Shown piece by piece: positions 40,106-50,496 of a DNA stretch of 64,000 nt (its first letter is position 1; the number at the start of each line of letters is the position of its first letter). The stretch is from Photobacterium sp. JCM 19050 (GTDB lineage: Bacteria; Pseudomonadota; Gammaproteobacteria; Enterobacterales; Vibrionaceae), in contig BAXG01000002.1 of assembly GCA_001310455.1 (NCBI GenBank), positions 186,001-250,000 on the forward strand. Direction: 5' to 3'. The notes under the pieces are model-generated. The model made no database searches. It saw only the letters and a list, made by a program, of their open reading frames with translations, and had not been told where the DNA came from. The translations under genes were made by a program, and so were the position numbers.

Positions 40106-40176
40106 GCCAATTAGACTAATTAGTTGATTATTCAAAAGGTCTAAGACCTTATCTGATCAACTAATTAATCCAATTG
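40106..40176. repeat. Nested inverted repeats upstream of apbE
   Basis: Outer perfect arms AATTAGTTGAT (40118-40128) and ATCAACTAATT (40156-40166) enclose an inner perfect dyad AAGGTCT-A-AGACCTT (40136-40150). A third weaker pair (CCAATTAG at 40107 and CCAATTGG at 40170) flanks them. No T run follows, so it does not look like a terminator. Confidence 0.7.
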
Positions 40177-40208
40177 GAATAAAAACCGAAGCAAATTTCG
40201 GAGCAGTC

Positions 40209-41242
40209 ATGAAATCCATGTTGTCATTTGCAAAATCACTCAAGAACGTAGCAATACTTTTCGCCGCTGCATGATTCTGGCAGGGTGCAGCAAGCAGCCC
40301 GAAGAGATCCACCTGAAAGGGTCAACCATGGGCACCTACTATTCCATCAAGTTGGTTAAGCAAGATGGTTTGCCGGATGCAGAGGCGCTTCAGGCTGAAA
40401 TCGATAAGCGTCTGGAACTGGTAAATGACCAGATGTCCACCTACCGTAAAAATTCTGAGCTTAGCCAATTTAACCAACACAAGAGCAACGAACCTTTCCC
40501 TGTGTCCGAAGCGACTGCGACTGTGGTGAAAGAAGCTATCCGCATCAACGGTCTTACTGATGGTGCGCTGGACGTGACTGTCGGCCCATTGGTAAACCTG
40601 TGGGGCTTTGGCCCGGAAGCGCGTCCTGACCAGGTTCCTACCGATGAAGAGATTGCAGCGCGCCGTAAAAATGTCGGTATCCAGCACCTGAAAGTTGAAG
40701 GCAACAGCCTGGTGAAAGATATCCCGGGTCTGTATGTAGACCTATCGTCTATTGCCAAAGGCTACGGTGTCGATGTGGTAGCGAACTACCTTGAAAGCCT
40801 GGGTGTGAAGAACTACCTGGTGGATATCGGCGGTGAGCTTCATATTATGGGCCACAACGCAGAAGGCCAGAAGTGGCGTATCGCCATTGAAAAGCCAGTT
40901 TCCGGAAAAGCCAGCGTGCAGGAAATTATCCAGCCAGGTGACATGTCTATTGCGACATCTGGTGACTATCGCAATTATTTCGAGGAAAATGGTGTTCGTT
41001 ACTCCCATACTATAGATCCGAAGACGGCGCGTCCGATTACCCACCGTCTGGTATCGGTCACTGTTTTGGATAAGTCTTGTATGACTGCTGATGGGCTGGC
41101 AACAGGCTTTACTGTAATGGGCCCTGAAAAGGCGCTGGAAATTGCAAACCGCAACAATATTCCGGTGTTCCTGATTGTAAAAACTGATAACGGCTTTAAG
41201 GAAATTGCATCAGATGCCTTCAAGCCATATCTCAAGCGTTAA
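40209..41242 (+). CDS. apbE: FAD:protein FMN transferase ApbE, lipoprotein, one frame break
   Basis: Attaches FMN through a phosphoester bond to the SGAT threonines of NqrB and NqrC, acting in the periplasm with FAD and magnesium. The protein begins at ATG 40209 behind CGGAG with a signal sequence (MKSMLSFAKSLKNVAILFAA) and reaches the lipobox ILAGCS after one missing base near 40268. Family landmarks: STMGTYYSIKL, DVTVGPLVNLWGFGP, LSSIAKGYGVDVVA and IDPKTARPITH. Restored length is 344 residues. Lies directly behind its substrate operon. Confidence 0.95.
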
Positions 41243-41251
41243 GGTGAAATG

Positions 41252-41473
41252 ATGTCTGAATTTCTTGTGACATTTTCGGTATTTATGCTGGTGATTGTGG
41301 GTATGTCTATTGGCTACATCATCAAACGTAAAACCATCAGCGGCAGCTGTGGCGGCCTGGGTTCAATTGGTATCGAGAAGGAATGCGATTGCCCTGAACC
41401 ATGCGATGCCCGTAAAAAGCGTGAAGCCCGCGCAGCCAAAGCGGAAGAATGGAACAAGAACCGCATCGTCTAA
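41252..41473 (+). CDS. nqrM: Na+-NQR maturation protein NqrM
   Basis: 73-residue protein with one N-terminal membrane helix (FLVTFSVFMLVIVGMSIGYII) and a cluster of four cysteines (SGSCGGLGS, KECDCPEPCDA) thought to deliver iron to the NqrD/NqrE centre. ATG 41252 has AAGGTG at good distance; ATG 41249 is also possible. It sits 9 bases after apbE, in the usual nqr-apbE-nqrM order. Confidence 0.94.
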   Translation: MSEFLVTFSVFMLVIVGMSIGYIIKRKTISGSCGGLGSIGIEKECDCPEPCDARKKREARAAKAEEWNKNRIV

Positions 41474-41493
41474 CTGACTCGTGAAAGTTCTGA

Positions 41494-41527
41494 AAGCCTC
41501 TGCTCTTGAAAGTGCGGAGGCTTTTTT
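41494..41527 (+). terminator. Terminator after nqrM
   Basis: AAGCCTC / GAGGCTT stem with an inner GC pair and a run of T residues; marks the end of the nqr-apbE-nqrM block. Confidence 0.8.
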
Positions 41528-41548
41528 ATTTTTACAAGCAGACGATGT

Positions 41549-41580
41549 GAGTTAAGAGTTAAGAGTTAAGAGTTAAGAGT
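41549..41580. repeat. Tandem heptamer repeat GAGTTAA, 4.6 copies
   Basis: Four exact copies of GAGTTAA followed by GAGT. Non-coding, between nqrM and the polyamine gene block. Confidence 0.9.
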
Positions 41581-41612
41581 AGTGAGGTACGGAATTAAGA
41601 GATACATTCATC

Positions 41613-41646
41613 TCACCACTCACCACTCACCACTCACCACTCACCC
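41613..41646. repeat. Tandem heptamer repeat TCACCAC, 4.9 copies
   Basis: Four exact copies of TCACCAC and a fifth that ends TCACCC. It lies 32 bases after the GAGTTAA array; both have a seven-base unit but unrelated sequence. Confidence 0.9.
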
Positions 41647-41691
41647 TTGTTCCACCCGTCTACTGTAATGCCTCTTTTATCCGGTGATATG

Positions 41692-42980
41692 TCATCCAAT
41701 TGCGAGCAGGGGGGAGCGAAGAAGCGGGCCGCCGGGGAAAGTCATATGTTTTACCCGGGCAAACACATCGAAGCGTTCTGCCTGGCCGGTAAGGCTTCTG
41801 CAATCACCTTCGCTGCCATGTGAGTGGCGTTAACACCGTGACCGGAGTAGGCCTGGGCATAAAAGATGTTCGGCGCGTCCGGCAGTCGCCCAATCTGGGG
41901 CAGGCGGTTTGCACCTATCCCTATCATGCCTCCCCATTCGAAATCGACGTTTACCCCTTTAAGTTGAGGGAAAACCCTTTCCATATTCGGTCTCAAGGCT
42001 GCGGTAATATCGCTGGGGTCTTTCCCGGAGTATGTACAAAGCCCGCCGAACAACAGCCGGTTATCACCGGAGAGATGGTAATAATCCAGCGCAATGCTCA
42101 GATCGGCAAAAGCCATATTCTTCGGGATGATTGAGGAAGCGAGGTTGCCTTCGAGCGGTTCGGTAGCAATGACATAACTGCCGGCGGGAAGGACTTTGCC
42201 ACCGATATGAGGTTCCAGCTTGTGGCCGATGTAGGCATTCCCAGCCAGCACAAGGTACTGGCAGGTCACCTGGCCTTTGGCTGTTTTTACAACCGGTTTG
42301 TTGCCTTTGGTGATGGACTCAGCAGCTGTGTTTTCAAAGATTCGAACACCAAGTTCCGCAGCCACAACTGCTTCCCCCAGCACCAGGTTGAGCGGATGTA
42401 AGTGCCCACTACCCATGTCCAACATGCCGCCGATGTAACGGTCAGAGCCAATAACAGACGGCATATCTTCTTTTGACAGCATCTTTATTTCATGTGAGTA
42501 ACCACTCGCTTGCAGGCTCTCGTAGTCCTCTTCCAGTTCACGGATATGGGCGGCCTTGAGTGCCAGATCGCAATATCCCATCACCAGGTCACAATCAATG
42601 CTGTGCTCAGCGACTCGGTTTTTGACGATATCTACTGCTTCTATACCCATGCGGTTGATTGCCGCTACGCCTTCTTCTCCAATTTCCTTGGTAAACTGGT
42701 CGATGCCATGACCGATTCCCCGGATAAGCTCTCCGCCGTTACGCCCGGATGCTCCCCAGCCGATTTTATTGGCTTCCAGCAACACGACAGAAAACCCTCG
42801 GTTTGCCAGTTCGATGGCAGTGTTAATACCACTGAATCCACCACCGACAACACATATGTCAGCCTCAATACTTTCTTCGAGGATGGGGTGATCAACGTTG
42901 TACCGCGTCGACGCAGCGTAGTAGGAGTGGGTATGAGGTTGAGCAAACGGAGTGACAGCCATGTCAAATTCATCCATCAT
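41692..42980 (-). CDS. Gamma-glutamylputrescine oxidase-like FAD oxidoreductase, first copy (PuuB family), one frame break
   Basis: DAO-type flavoenzyme expected to oxidise a gamma-glutamylated polyamine to the aldehyde with hydrogen peroxide and ammonia as co-products. FAD-binding VCVVGGGFSGINTAIELA-type motif near residues 42-60 and GWGASGRNGG, the PuuB signature. The raw frame stops at 41751 after MCLPG; restoring one base near 41794 gives ALTGQAERFDVFARVKHMTFP and a stop at 41692-41694, total 429 residues. ATG 42980 directly follows a PuuR-like box; M7 at 42962 is an alternative start. A second PuuB gene lies at 53377. Confidence 0.85.
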
Positions 42981-42982
42981 GT

Positions 42983-42997
42983 TAAATATAATTTACA
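42983..42997 (+). promoter_or_regulatory. PuuR-like box at the first puuB-like gene
   Basis: TAAATATAATTTACA matches 12 of 15 positions of the E. coli PuuR consensus AAAATATAATGAACA. It touches the upstream edge of the puuB1 start codon. Confidence 0.55.
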
Positions 42998-43224
42998 AAC
43001 TATAGCCTGCCTCCGATTGTGAAGTGAAGGATAAAATGCACAAAATGTGGTCGCTTTGGCGTCAGGTATACTGTTTTTGCAATGAAACGAAGCATATGTT
43101 CAGTTGGCAAAATATGAGAATCCAAAGTGCGTGGGTTCAAGCTATGTGATGATTGATATTATTTACACAGTGTCGATGTTCGTCACAAAAAGCGGTGTCG
43201 TCAGATTTATTGATCATCATTCCA

Positions 43225-43239
43225 TGTTCAAAATCTATT
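43225..43239 (-). promoter_or_regulatory. PuuR-like box upstream of puuR
   Basis: On the minus strand AATAGATTTTGAACA matches 11 of 15 positions of the PuuR consensus, including the TGAACA core. It lies 55 bases before the puuR start, suggesting autoregulation. Confidence 0.45.
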
Positions 43240-43293
43240 ACAGTTATTTATAATATCGGCTACACAACGCAAATAGATTGAGAGGCGGGGATA

Positions 43294-43842
43294 TTGGATA
43301 TCGGAGCAAACCTGAAAGCAGTAAGGAAACAAAGAGGGTTGTCACAGCGCGAACTGGCCAAGCGGGCTGGGGTGACAAACAGCACAATCTCGATGATTGA
43401 AAAGAACAGTGTCAGCCCCTCTGTCAGCTCGCTGAAAAAAGTGTTGTCCGGTATCCCGATGTCTTTGGTGGAGTTTTTTTCAACCGACTTGTCACAAAGC
43501 GTCGGTATCCCTGTTGTTTATCGCGAGCACGATCTGCTCGATATCGGGACGAACGATGTCTCCATGAAGTTGGTGGGTAAGGAATACCCAAACCGCGCCA
43601 TGTCTGTGTTATTGGAAACCTACGCCCCCGGTTCTGACTCCGGTGAAGAGATGCTGCGCCATGAAGGCGAGGAAGCAGGTATTGTTGTGTCGGGCAGGCT
43701 TGAGCTGACAGTCGATGAAGACGTGATGGTTCTGGATACCGGAGACAGCTATTACTTCGAAAGTACCCGGCCACACAGGTTTCGCAATCCCTTCGACGAA
43801 GAGTGCAAGTTGTACAGTACAACAACCCCCGCCAATTTCTGA
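43294..43842 (+). CDS. puuR: PuuR-like transcriptional repressor (HTH_3 plus cupin)
   Basis: 182 residues: an Xre-type helix-turn-helix (LKAVRKQRGLSQRELAKRAG, then NSTISMIEKN) over residues 6-60 and a C-terminal cupin ligand domain (about 105-180; RHEGEEAGIVVSGRLELTVD, GDSYYFESTRPHRFRNP). In E. coli PuuR is displaced by putrescine and derepresses the puu genes. TTG start 43294 follows GGCGGGG. The divergent puuB1 and convergent puuA1 are its direct neighbours, and matching boxes were found at three sites. Intact frame. Confidence 0.88.
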   Translation: MDIGANLKAVRKQRGLSQRELAKRAGVTNSTISMIEKNSVSPSVSSLKKVLSGIPMSLVEFFSTDLSQSVGIPVVYREHDLLDIGTNDVSMKLVGKEYPNRAMSVLLETYAPGSDSGEEMLRHEGEEAGIVVSGRLELTVDEDVMVLDTGDSYYFESTRPHRFRNPFDEECKLYSTTTPANF

Positions 43843-43859
43843 CATTCAGCAGAACAAAG

Positions 43860-43890
43860 AAAGGGAGACCCGGACAGGTCTCCCTTTTTT
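43860..43890. terminator. Bidirectional terminator between puuR and puuA1
   Basis: AAGGGAGACC (43861-43870) / GGTCTCCCTT (43877-43886) with a six-base loop and a T run; lies between two convergent genes. Confidence 0.88.
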
Positions 43891-43911
43891 CTGCGCTGTT
43901 TGGACTGAGCC

Positions 43912-45323
43912 TTACACGGTATGCAGATACCAATCATATTCCAGCAGGGAAATTGTCCGTTCAAATTCCTCCAACTCTTTCTCCTTACTGGTGACGTACA
44001 CATCGATAAAGTCCCGTCCCAGTGACGATGCCATAGTCCCGGAGGCTTTCAACTCCCGGAGTGCATCCCTCAGGTTATTGGGGAGGCTTGGAGGAGACTG
44101 GGTATAGGCATTGCCTTCTATTGCCTCCGGCGGCTCAATTCGATTCTCTATGCCGTATTGAACACTGGCGAGCAGTGCTGCCATCATCAGATAAGGGTTG
44201 GCATCCGTGCCTGCCACCCGGTGTTCAATGCGGGTGGAAGCCGGTTCGCCTGCCGGGATCCTCAGTGCCGTGGTGCGGTTTTCAAACCCCCAGTTCGGGG
44301 AGCTTGGCACATAGAACTCCGGGCTGAAACGGCGGAATGAATTCACATTGGGCACAAGATAGCCATGTATTCCGGCAGCATTGACAGCATACCCCCGAGC
44401 GCCCAACGCAGTGTTTCATTGGGCTCACCGTTATCCGACGCAGCGAAGACGTTGTTACCTTCGCTGTCAATCAGGCTGAGGTGTACGTGCATGCCGTTCC
44501 CGGCCTGGTCAGCATAGGGCTTCGCCATAAAGGTGGTGTCCAGTTGGTGGGCGTGGGCGACCTGCTTGATTACCCGTTTCAGAAGCACTGTATTGTCACA
44601 GGATGCCATCGCATCATCTGTATGAACCAGGTTGATTTCGAACTGCCCCGGCGCAGATTCTGCAATGATGGTATCAGCCGGCAGCCCCTGTTGTTTTGCC
44701 ATGTCAACAATATCGGTCAGCAGGTCCGCGTGCTCATCCAGGTCATCCAGGGAATAAACCTGAGTATTGGTAGGGCGTTTTCCCGTGGTGGGAGATACCG
44801 GTGGCTGAGGCATGCCGTTGTCGGATTCGCGATCAATCAGGTAGAACTCGAGTTCAAATGCAGAAACCGGCGTCACGCCCAGCTGTTTAAACTGTCGCAG
44901 CACCCGGTTCAGGATCATCCTCGGGTCGGCGAAAAAGGGGGTTTCCCGGTTTTCGTACATGCTCATAAGAAGTTGGGCGATAGGGCGTTTTTGCCAGGGC
45001 TCCACAGAGAGCGTACCGGGAACCGGGAAGCAAAGAGCGTCAGACTCACCGATTTCCAGACCAAGCCCGGTCTCCTCGACCGGTGTCCCTTTGATGTTCA
45101 TCCCGTAGATGGAAATGGGTAATGCGATACCGGTTTTGAAGGCCTTTTCCAACGTGTTCCGTTCTACCCGTTTGCCTCTGATGATCCCGTTCATATCGGT
45201 CAGCAGGAGATCAACGTACTGAATTTCCGGGTGTTCTGCCAAAAACTGTCTGGCTTCTTCCGGTGAAGGCAAGTTCACATCTTCCTCAGTAAACAGCGCC
45301 TTGTCAGATTGGTAACGCATCAT
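43912..45323 (-). CDS. puuA: Gamma-glutamylputrescine synthetase-like protein, first copy (PuuA), one frame break
   Basis: Glutamine-synthetase-fold ligase that joins glutamate to putrescine with ATP. Landmarks: YVDLLLTDMNGIIRGKRVER, the metal and glutamate segments EFYLIDRES and GQFEINLVHTDD, FMAKPYADQAGNGMHVHLSL, and after the break NRTTALRIP with RIEHRVAGTDANPYLMMAA. One base is missing near 44357 (EYMAIFAPNVNSFRRF expected). Restored length is 470 residues, close to E. coli PuuA. ATG 45323 has AGGTG five bases before. It faces puuR, and a second copy with only moderate similarity lies at 46406. Confidence 0.88.
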
Positions 45324-45620
45324 AATCACCTGTCCATGTAAAAAATATTAATCATTACCTCTGTTACTGTTGAGTGAATAGTAATCACCATACCTTGTCA
45401 ATACTGCTGTTTTATTTGTCGAACAGCCATTGCGTTATTTTTTAAGTCTATATTTCCTTTTAAAACAGGGGAATAAGATGAATATTTACATGTTAAATAA
45501 AAGTTTTGAAAATGTTAGTTGTCGCTATTGCGTAATTTATTTTTTACGTGTAGCGTGTGAAAAAGTGAACAAAAACGCATCAGTTGGTTCTGCTGCTTTA
45601 AGCAATTAACAGGGAATATC
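45324..45620. promoter_or_regulatory. Divergent promoter region between puuA1 and puuD
   Basis: AT-rich stretch of about 300 bases between divergent genes, presumed to hold both promoters. A weak PuuR-like core (GTGAACA near 45565-45571) is the only operator-like sequence seen; it matches only 9 of 15 positions. No gene is supported inside. Confidence 0.4.
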
Positions 45621-46409
45621 ATGTCAGGAATGAGCGGAAGCAATCAGAGAATACGGCCTGTGGTCGGTGTGACAGCCTGCACCAGTGTGCTTGGTCTTCA
45701 CCGCTTCCACATCACCGGAGAAAAATACCTGAGAGCGGTAACGGAAGGGGCAGAAGCCATGCCTTTCGTTATCCCTGCGCTTGCTGACGTAATTGATATT
45801 AAGCAGATTTTGGACACGGTGGACGGCCTGATGTTTACCGGTTCCCCTTCCAATATTGAACCGCACCACTACAACGGCCCGGCCAGCGAGGAAGGCACCC
45901 AGCACGACCCGTTTCGTGATGCCATGACGCTCCCTCTGGTTACGGCAGCAATAGAACACGGCGTGCCGGTACTTGCCATTTGTCGCGGGTTCCAGGAGAT
46001 GAATGTGGCGATGGGGGGAAGCCTTCACCAGAGATTGCACGAAACCGGCCGTTATATTGAACACCGCGAAGACACCACCCAACCGGCCGATGTCCAGTAC
46101 GGCCTTTCACACACTATCCACGTAGAACCCGGAGGACTGCTGTTCGAGGCGTGGGGCCAGCCGGAAGCGAAGGTCAATTCTGTCCATACCCAAGGTGTAG
46201 AACGTCTTGGGAATGGGCTGAGAGTTGAAGCCACCGCGCCGGATGGCCTTGTAGAAGCGTTTTCGGTAGCGGATAGCAGAGGATTTGCCCTGGGGGTTCA
46301 GTGGCACCCTGAGTGGAAGGTCACAGAAAGTCCTTTTTATTCAGCTATTTTTAAATTGTTTGGAAAAGCTTGTCGCCACAGGGCGATGGAACGCGAGAGA
46401 ACACGATGA
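45621..46409 (+). CDS. puuD: Gamma-glutamyl-gamma-aminobutyrate hydrolase PuuD
   Basis: Class I glutamine-amidotransferase-like peptidase that releases GABA from gamma-glutamyl-GABA. 262 residues with the nucleophile in VLAICRGFQEMNVAMGGSL (Cys near 120) and the histidine and glutamate in GVQWHPEW; the oxyanion-region MFTGSPSNIEPHHY is also typical of PuuD. ATG 45621 follows AGGGAAT. Its last codons overlap the second puuA gene (ATGA), so both are translated together. Intact frame. Confidence 0.93.
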   Translation: MSGMSGSNQRIRPVVGVTACTSVLGLHRFHITGEKYLRAVTEGAEAMPFVIPALADVIDIKQILDTVDGLMFTGSPSNIEPHHYNGPASEEGTQHDPFRDAMTLPLVTAAIEHGVPVLAICRGFQEMNVAMGGSLHQRLHETGRYIEHREDTTQPADVQYGLSHTIHVEPGGLLFEAWGQPEAKVNSVHTQGVERLGNGLRVEATAPDGLVEAFSVADSRGFALGVQWHPEWKVTESPFYSAIFKLFGKACRHRAMERERTR

Positions 46410-47749
46410 AAAAGCTGACGAAATGGCTCAAGGACAACGAAATAACAGAAGTGGAATGTGTGGTGAGCGATATGTCTGGTATCGCTCGGGGAAAGATTGC
46501 GCCGGTGGACAAATTCCTGAATGAAGGGGAGTTGCGGTTGCCGGAAAGTGTGTTGCTGCAGACAGTGACCGGCGACTTTGTTGACGACGATATTTACTAC
46601 TCCCTGCTCGATGAGGCAGACATCGACATGATGTGTAAGCCGGATGAAGATGCGGTTTACCTGTTGCCCTGGACGGTCGAGAAAACCGCCAGATCATTCA
46701 TGACACCTACGACAGGATGGGTAACCCGATACCGCTCTCTCCGAGAAATGTCCTGAAGACGGTACTGAAGCTCTACGAAGAAAAAGGCTGGCAGCCGGTA
46801 GTCGCCCCGGAAATGGAGTTCTACCTGACGGCTCGCTGTGATGACCCGGACCTGCCGTTGCAGCCGCCGGTAGGCCGCTCCGGCCGGACAGAAACCGGGC
46901 GTCAGTCCTTTTCCATTGATGCTGCCAACGAATTTGATCCGCTGTTCGAGGATATGTACGAATGGTGTGAAACCCAGGGCTGGTGATCGACACCCTTATC
47001 CACGAGGAAGGCACGGCCCAGATGGAAATCAATTTCCTTCACGGCGACCCGCTTGTGTTGGCAGACCAGGTATTTCTGTTCAAGCGAACCCTGCGCGAGG
47101 CTGCGCTTAAGCACAATGTGTTGCCACCTTTATGGCAAAGCCCATCACCAACGAGCCGGGCAGCGCCATGCACCTCCACCAGAGCATCGTAAGCCGAGAA
47201 ACCGGCAAGAATATCTTTACCAATGAAGACGGCACCATTTCGCAGCTCTTTTATGGTCACATAGCCGGGCTTCAGCAATATATTCCGGAAATGCTGCCGC
47301 TGTTCGCACCTAATGTGAATTCGTTCCGCCGCTTCTTGCCGGATACCTCAGCACCGGTAAACGTGGAATGGGGCGAGGAAAACCGGACTTGCGGCCTTCG
47401 AGTACCAAGCTGCTCGCCGCAAAACCGCCGGGTTGAGAACCGGCTGCCGGGGGCAGATGCCAATCCGTATTTCGCCATTGCAGCCAGCCTTCTGTGCGGT
47501 TACATCGGAATGGTGAATGAGCTCAAACCAACCCCGCCGGTACAGGGGCGCGGCTACGAGCTGCGTGGCCCGTCTTTGCCTCACACGCTGGAGAGCGCGC
47601 TTGAGCGAATGGAGAATTGCGAGGAGGTGGAAAGTTACCTTGGGGAGAGTTTTGCCCGTGGCTACATTGCCGTAAAACGTGCAGAACAGGAGAACTTCAA
47701 ACGGGTAATCAGCTCCTGGGAACGAGAGTTCCTGCTGCTGACTGTATAA
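46406..47749 (+). CDS. Gamma-glutamylpolyamine synthetase-like protein, second copy (SpuB/PuuA family), three frame breaks
   Basis: Second glutamine-synthetase-like ligase. It begins MKKLTKWLKDNEITEVECVV with DMSGIARGK, then PEMEFYLTAR, EGTAQMEINFLHGDP, FMAKPITNEPGSAMHLHQS and NRTCGLRVPS...NRLPGADANPYFAIAA, the GS-type motifs. Bases are missing near 46690, 46982 and 47122; frames run 2-1-0-2, each step one missing base. Restored length is 448 residues. The N-terminus and loop lengths differ from the first copy, and the position next to spuC and potFGHI resembles the Pseudomonas spu clusters, where several paralogues act on different polyamines. Substrate not certain. Confidence 0.85.
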
Positions 47750-47806
47750 ACCACACTGACCGGCAGAAGGGCCGGGACAACTTCAATGGATGAAAAGGGG
47801 GTAATG

Positions 47807-49194
47807 ATGCAGGACTTTGGGCGTGAGAATACGTACAACACTGAATCATTGCAGGCGATGGACAACGCACATTATCTTCACCCGTTCAGTGATCACAAAT
47901 CGCTGAGGGAAAAAGGGGCGAGGATGATCGTAAGGGCCGAGGGGGTATACCTGTGGGACAGCGACGGCAACAAAATTCTCGACGGTATGGCAGGCCTATG
48001 GTGCACCAACATTGGGTACGGGCAGATCTCGGTCGCCGAAGTGGCGTACAACCAAATGTTGGAGCTGCCATACTACAACAGTTTTTTCCAGTGTGCGCAT
48101 CCCCCGGTAGTGAACTGGCAAAAGAAATCGCCTCCGTCGCACCATCCCATATGAACCAGGTCTTCTTTACCGGCTCGGGCTCTGAGTCCAATGACACCGT
48201 GCTTCGCATGGTCCGTCACTACTGGGCAGCCAAAGAGAAACCGGAAAAATTTAATATCATCTCTCGCCGCAACGGTTACCACGGATCGACGGTTGCCGGT
48301 GCCAGCCTGGGCGGCATGAAGCCCATGCACCAGCAAGGCGGGTTACCGATTCCGGGTATCGTTCATATCGACCAGCCTTACTGGTATGGTGAAGGGGCTG
48401 ACCTTTCACCGGAAGCGTTCGGAATTAAAGCGGCGCAAGCGCTTGAATCCGCTATTCTTGATCTGGGAGAAGACAACGTCGCGGCCTTTATTGCCGAGCC
48501 AATTCAGGGGGCCGGAGGGGTGGTGATACCGCCTGAAACCTACTGGCCGGAGATAAAACGCATCCTGGCGAAATACGATATTTTGCTGGTGGTTGATGAA
48601 GTGATCTGTGGTTTTGGCCGCACCGGGGAGTGGTTCGGTACTGACCTCTACGGACTTGAGCCGGATTTGATGCCGATAGCCAAAGGGATGACCTCTGGCT
48701 ACATGCCAATGGGCGGCGTTATCGTCAGTGACCGGGTTTCTGCCGTGCTGGAAGAAAAAGGCGGCGAATTTTACCACGGCTACACCTATTCCGGGCACCC
48801 GGTGGCGGCTGCTGTTGCACTGGAAAACCTGAGAATTATTAAAGAGAAAAAGTTGATTGAGTACGTGCGGGACGATATTGGACCGTACCTTCAGGAACGC
48901 TGGCAGGCCCTGGCTTCCCACCCGCTGGTGGGTGAGGCAAGGGGTGTTGGCCTTGTCGGGGCGCTGGAACTTGTCAAAGACAAGGCCACGCGTACCCGCT
49001 TTGACAGTGAGCTTGGCGTGGGCGGCATTTGCCGGGATATGAGTGTTGAAAACGGTCTGGTGATGCGGGCTGTGGGTGACACCATGATTATCTCGCCGCC
49101 GTTGGTTATCACCCGTGAAGAGGTGGAAGAACTCATCGCTAAAGCTGAATTAGCCCTTGATTTAACACTGGAAAAAATCCGCTCTCTTTCGTAG
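47807..49194 (+). CDS. Putrescine/polyamine:pyruvate aminotransferase-like protein (SpuC-like, class III), one frame break
   Basis: PLP enzyme of class III, expected to transaminate putrescine or a related amine to the aldehyde with pyruvate as acceptor. Motifs: MAGLWCTNIGYG, FFTGSGSESNDTVLRM (PLP phosphate binding), DEVICGFGRTGEWFG, and PLP lysine in MPIAKGMTSGYMPMG. One base is missing near 48110 (ELAKEIASV continues in the next frame); restored length is 462 residues. ATG 47807 sits five bases after AAGGGGG; 47804 and 47786 are alternatives. Match to SpuC is strong in overall order, but omega-amino acid aminotransferases are close. Confidence 0.87.
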
Positions 49195-49223
49195 GGAGCT
49201 GGAGAATAACCTTATGGAAAGGC

Positions 49224-49310
49224 GCCCGGCAAGGCAACGAGCCGGGCAGTGACAGGGCCGGAAAACGGCCAGGGAAATCCCGGTACCGGAGAACCCAAGA
49301 AACCCGGTAC
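49224..49310 (+). promoter_or_regulatory. Three consecutive hairpins between spuC-like gene and potF-like gene
   Basis: Stem 1 GCCCGGC (49224-49230) / GCCGGGC (49241-49247); stem 2 GGCCG (49256-49260) / CGGCC (49266-49270); stem 3 GTACCGG (49283-49289) / CCGGTAC (49304-49310). All are perfect, none has a T run. They lie within 90 bases directly before the abundant binding-protein gene and may protect its mRNA end. Confidence 0.6.
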
Positions 49311-49317
49311 TGTTTAA

Positions 49318-50433
<1,116 letters not shown>

Positions 50434-50496
50434 CAGCCGAATTTGCCGGGAGTTTTGCTCCCGGCTTCCCGCAAGGGTGTTTTTTGGAGTGATGGT

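Noticed and set aside
41549..41646. Possible CRISPR array
   Set aside because: Repeat units are seven bases and contiguous, with no spacers and no cas genes.
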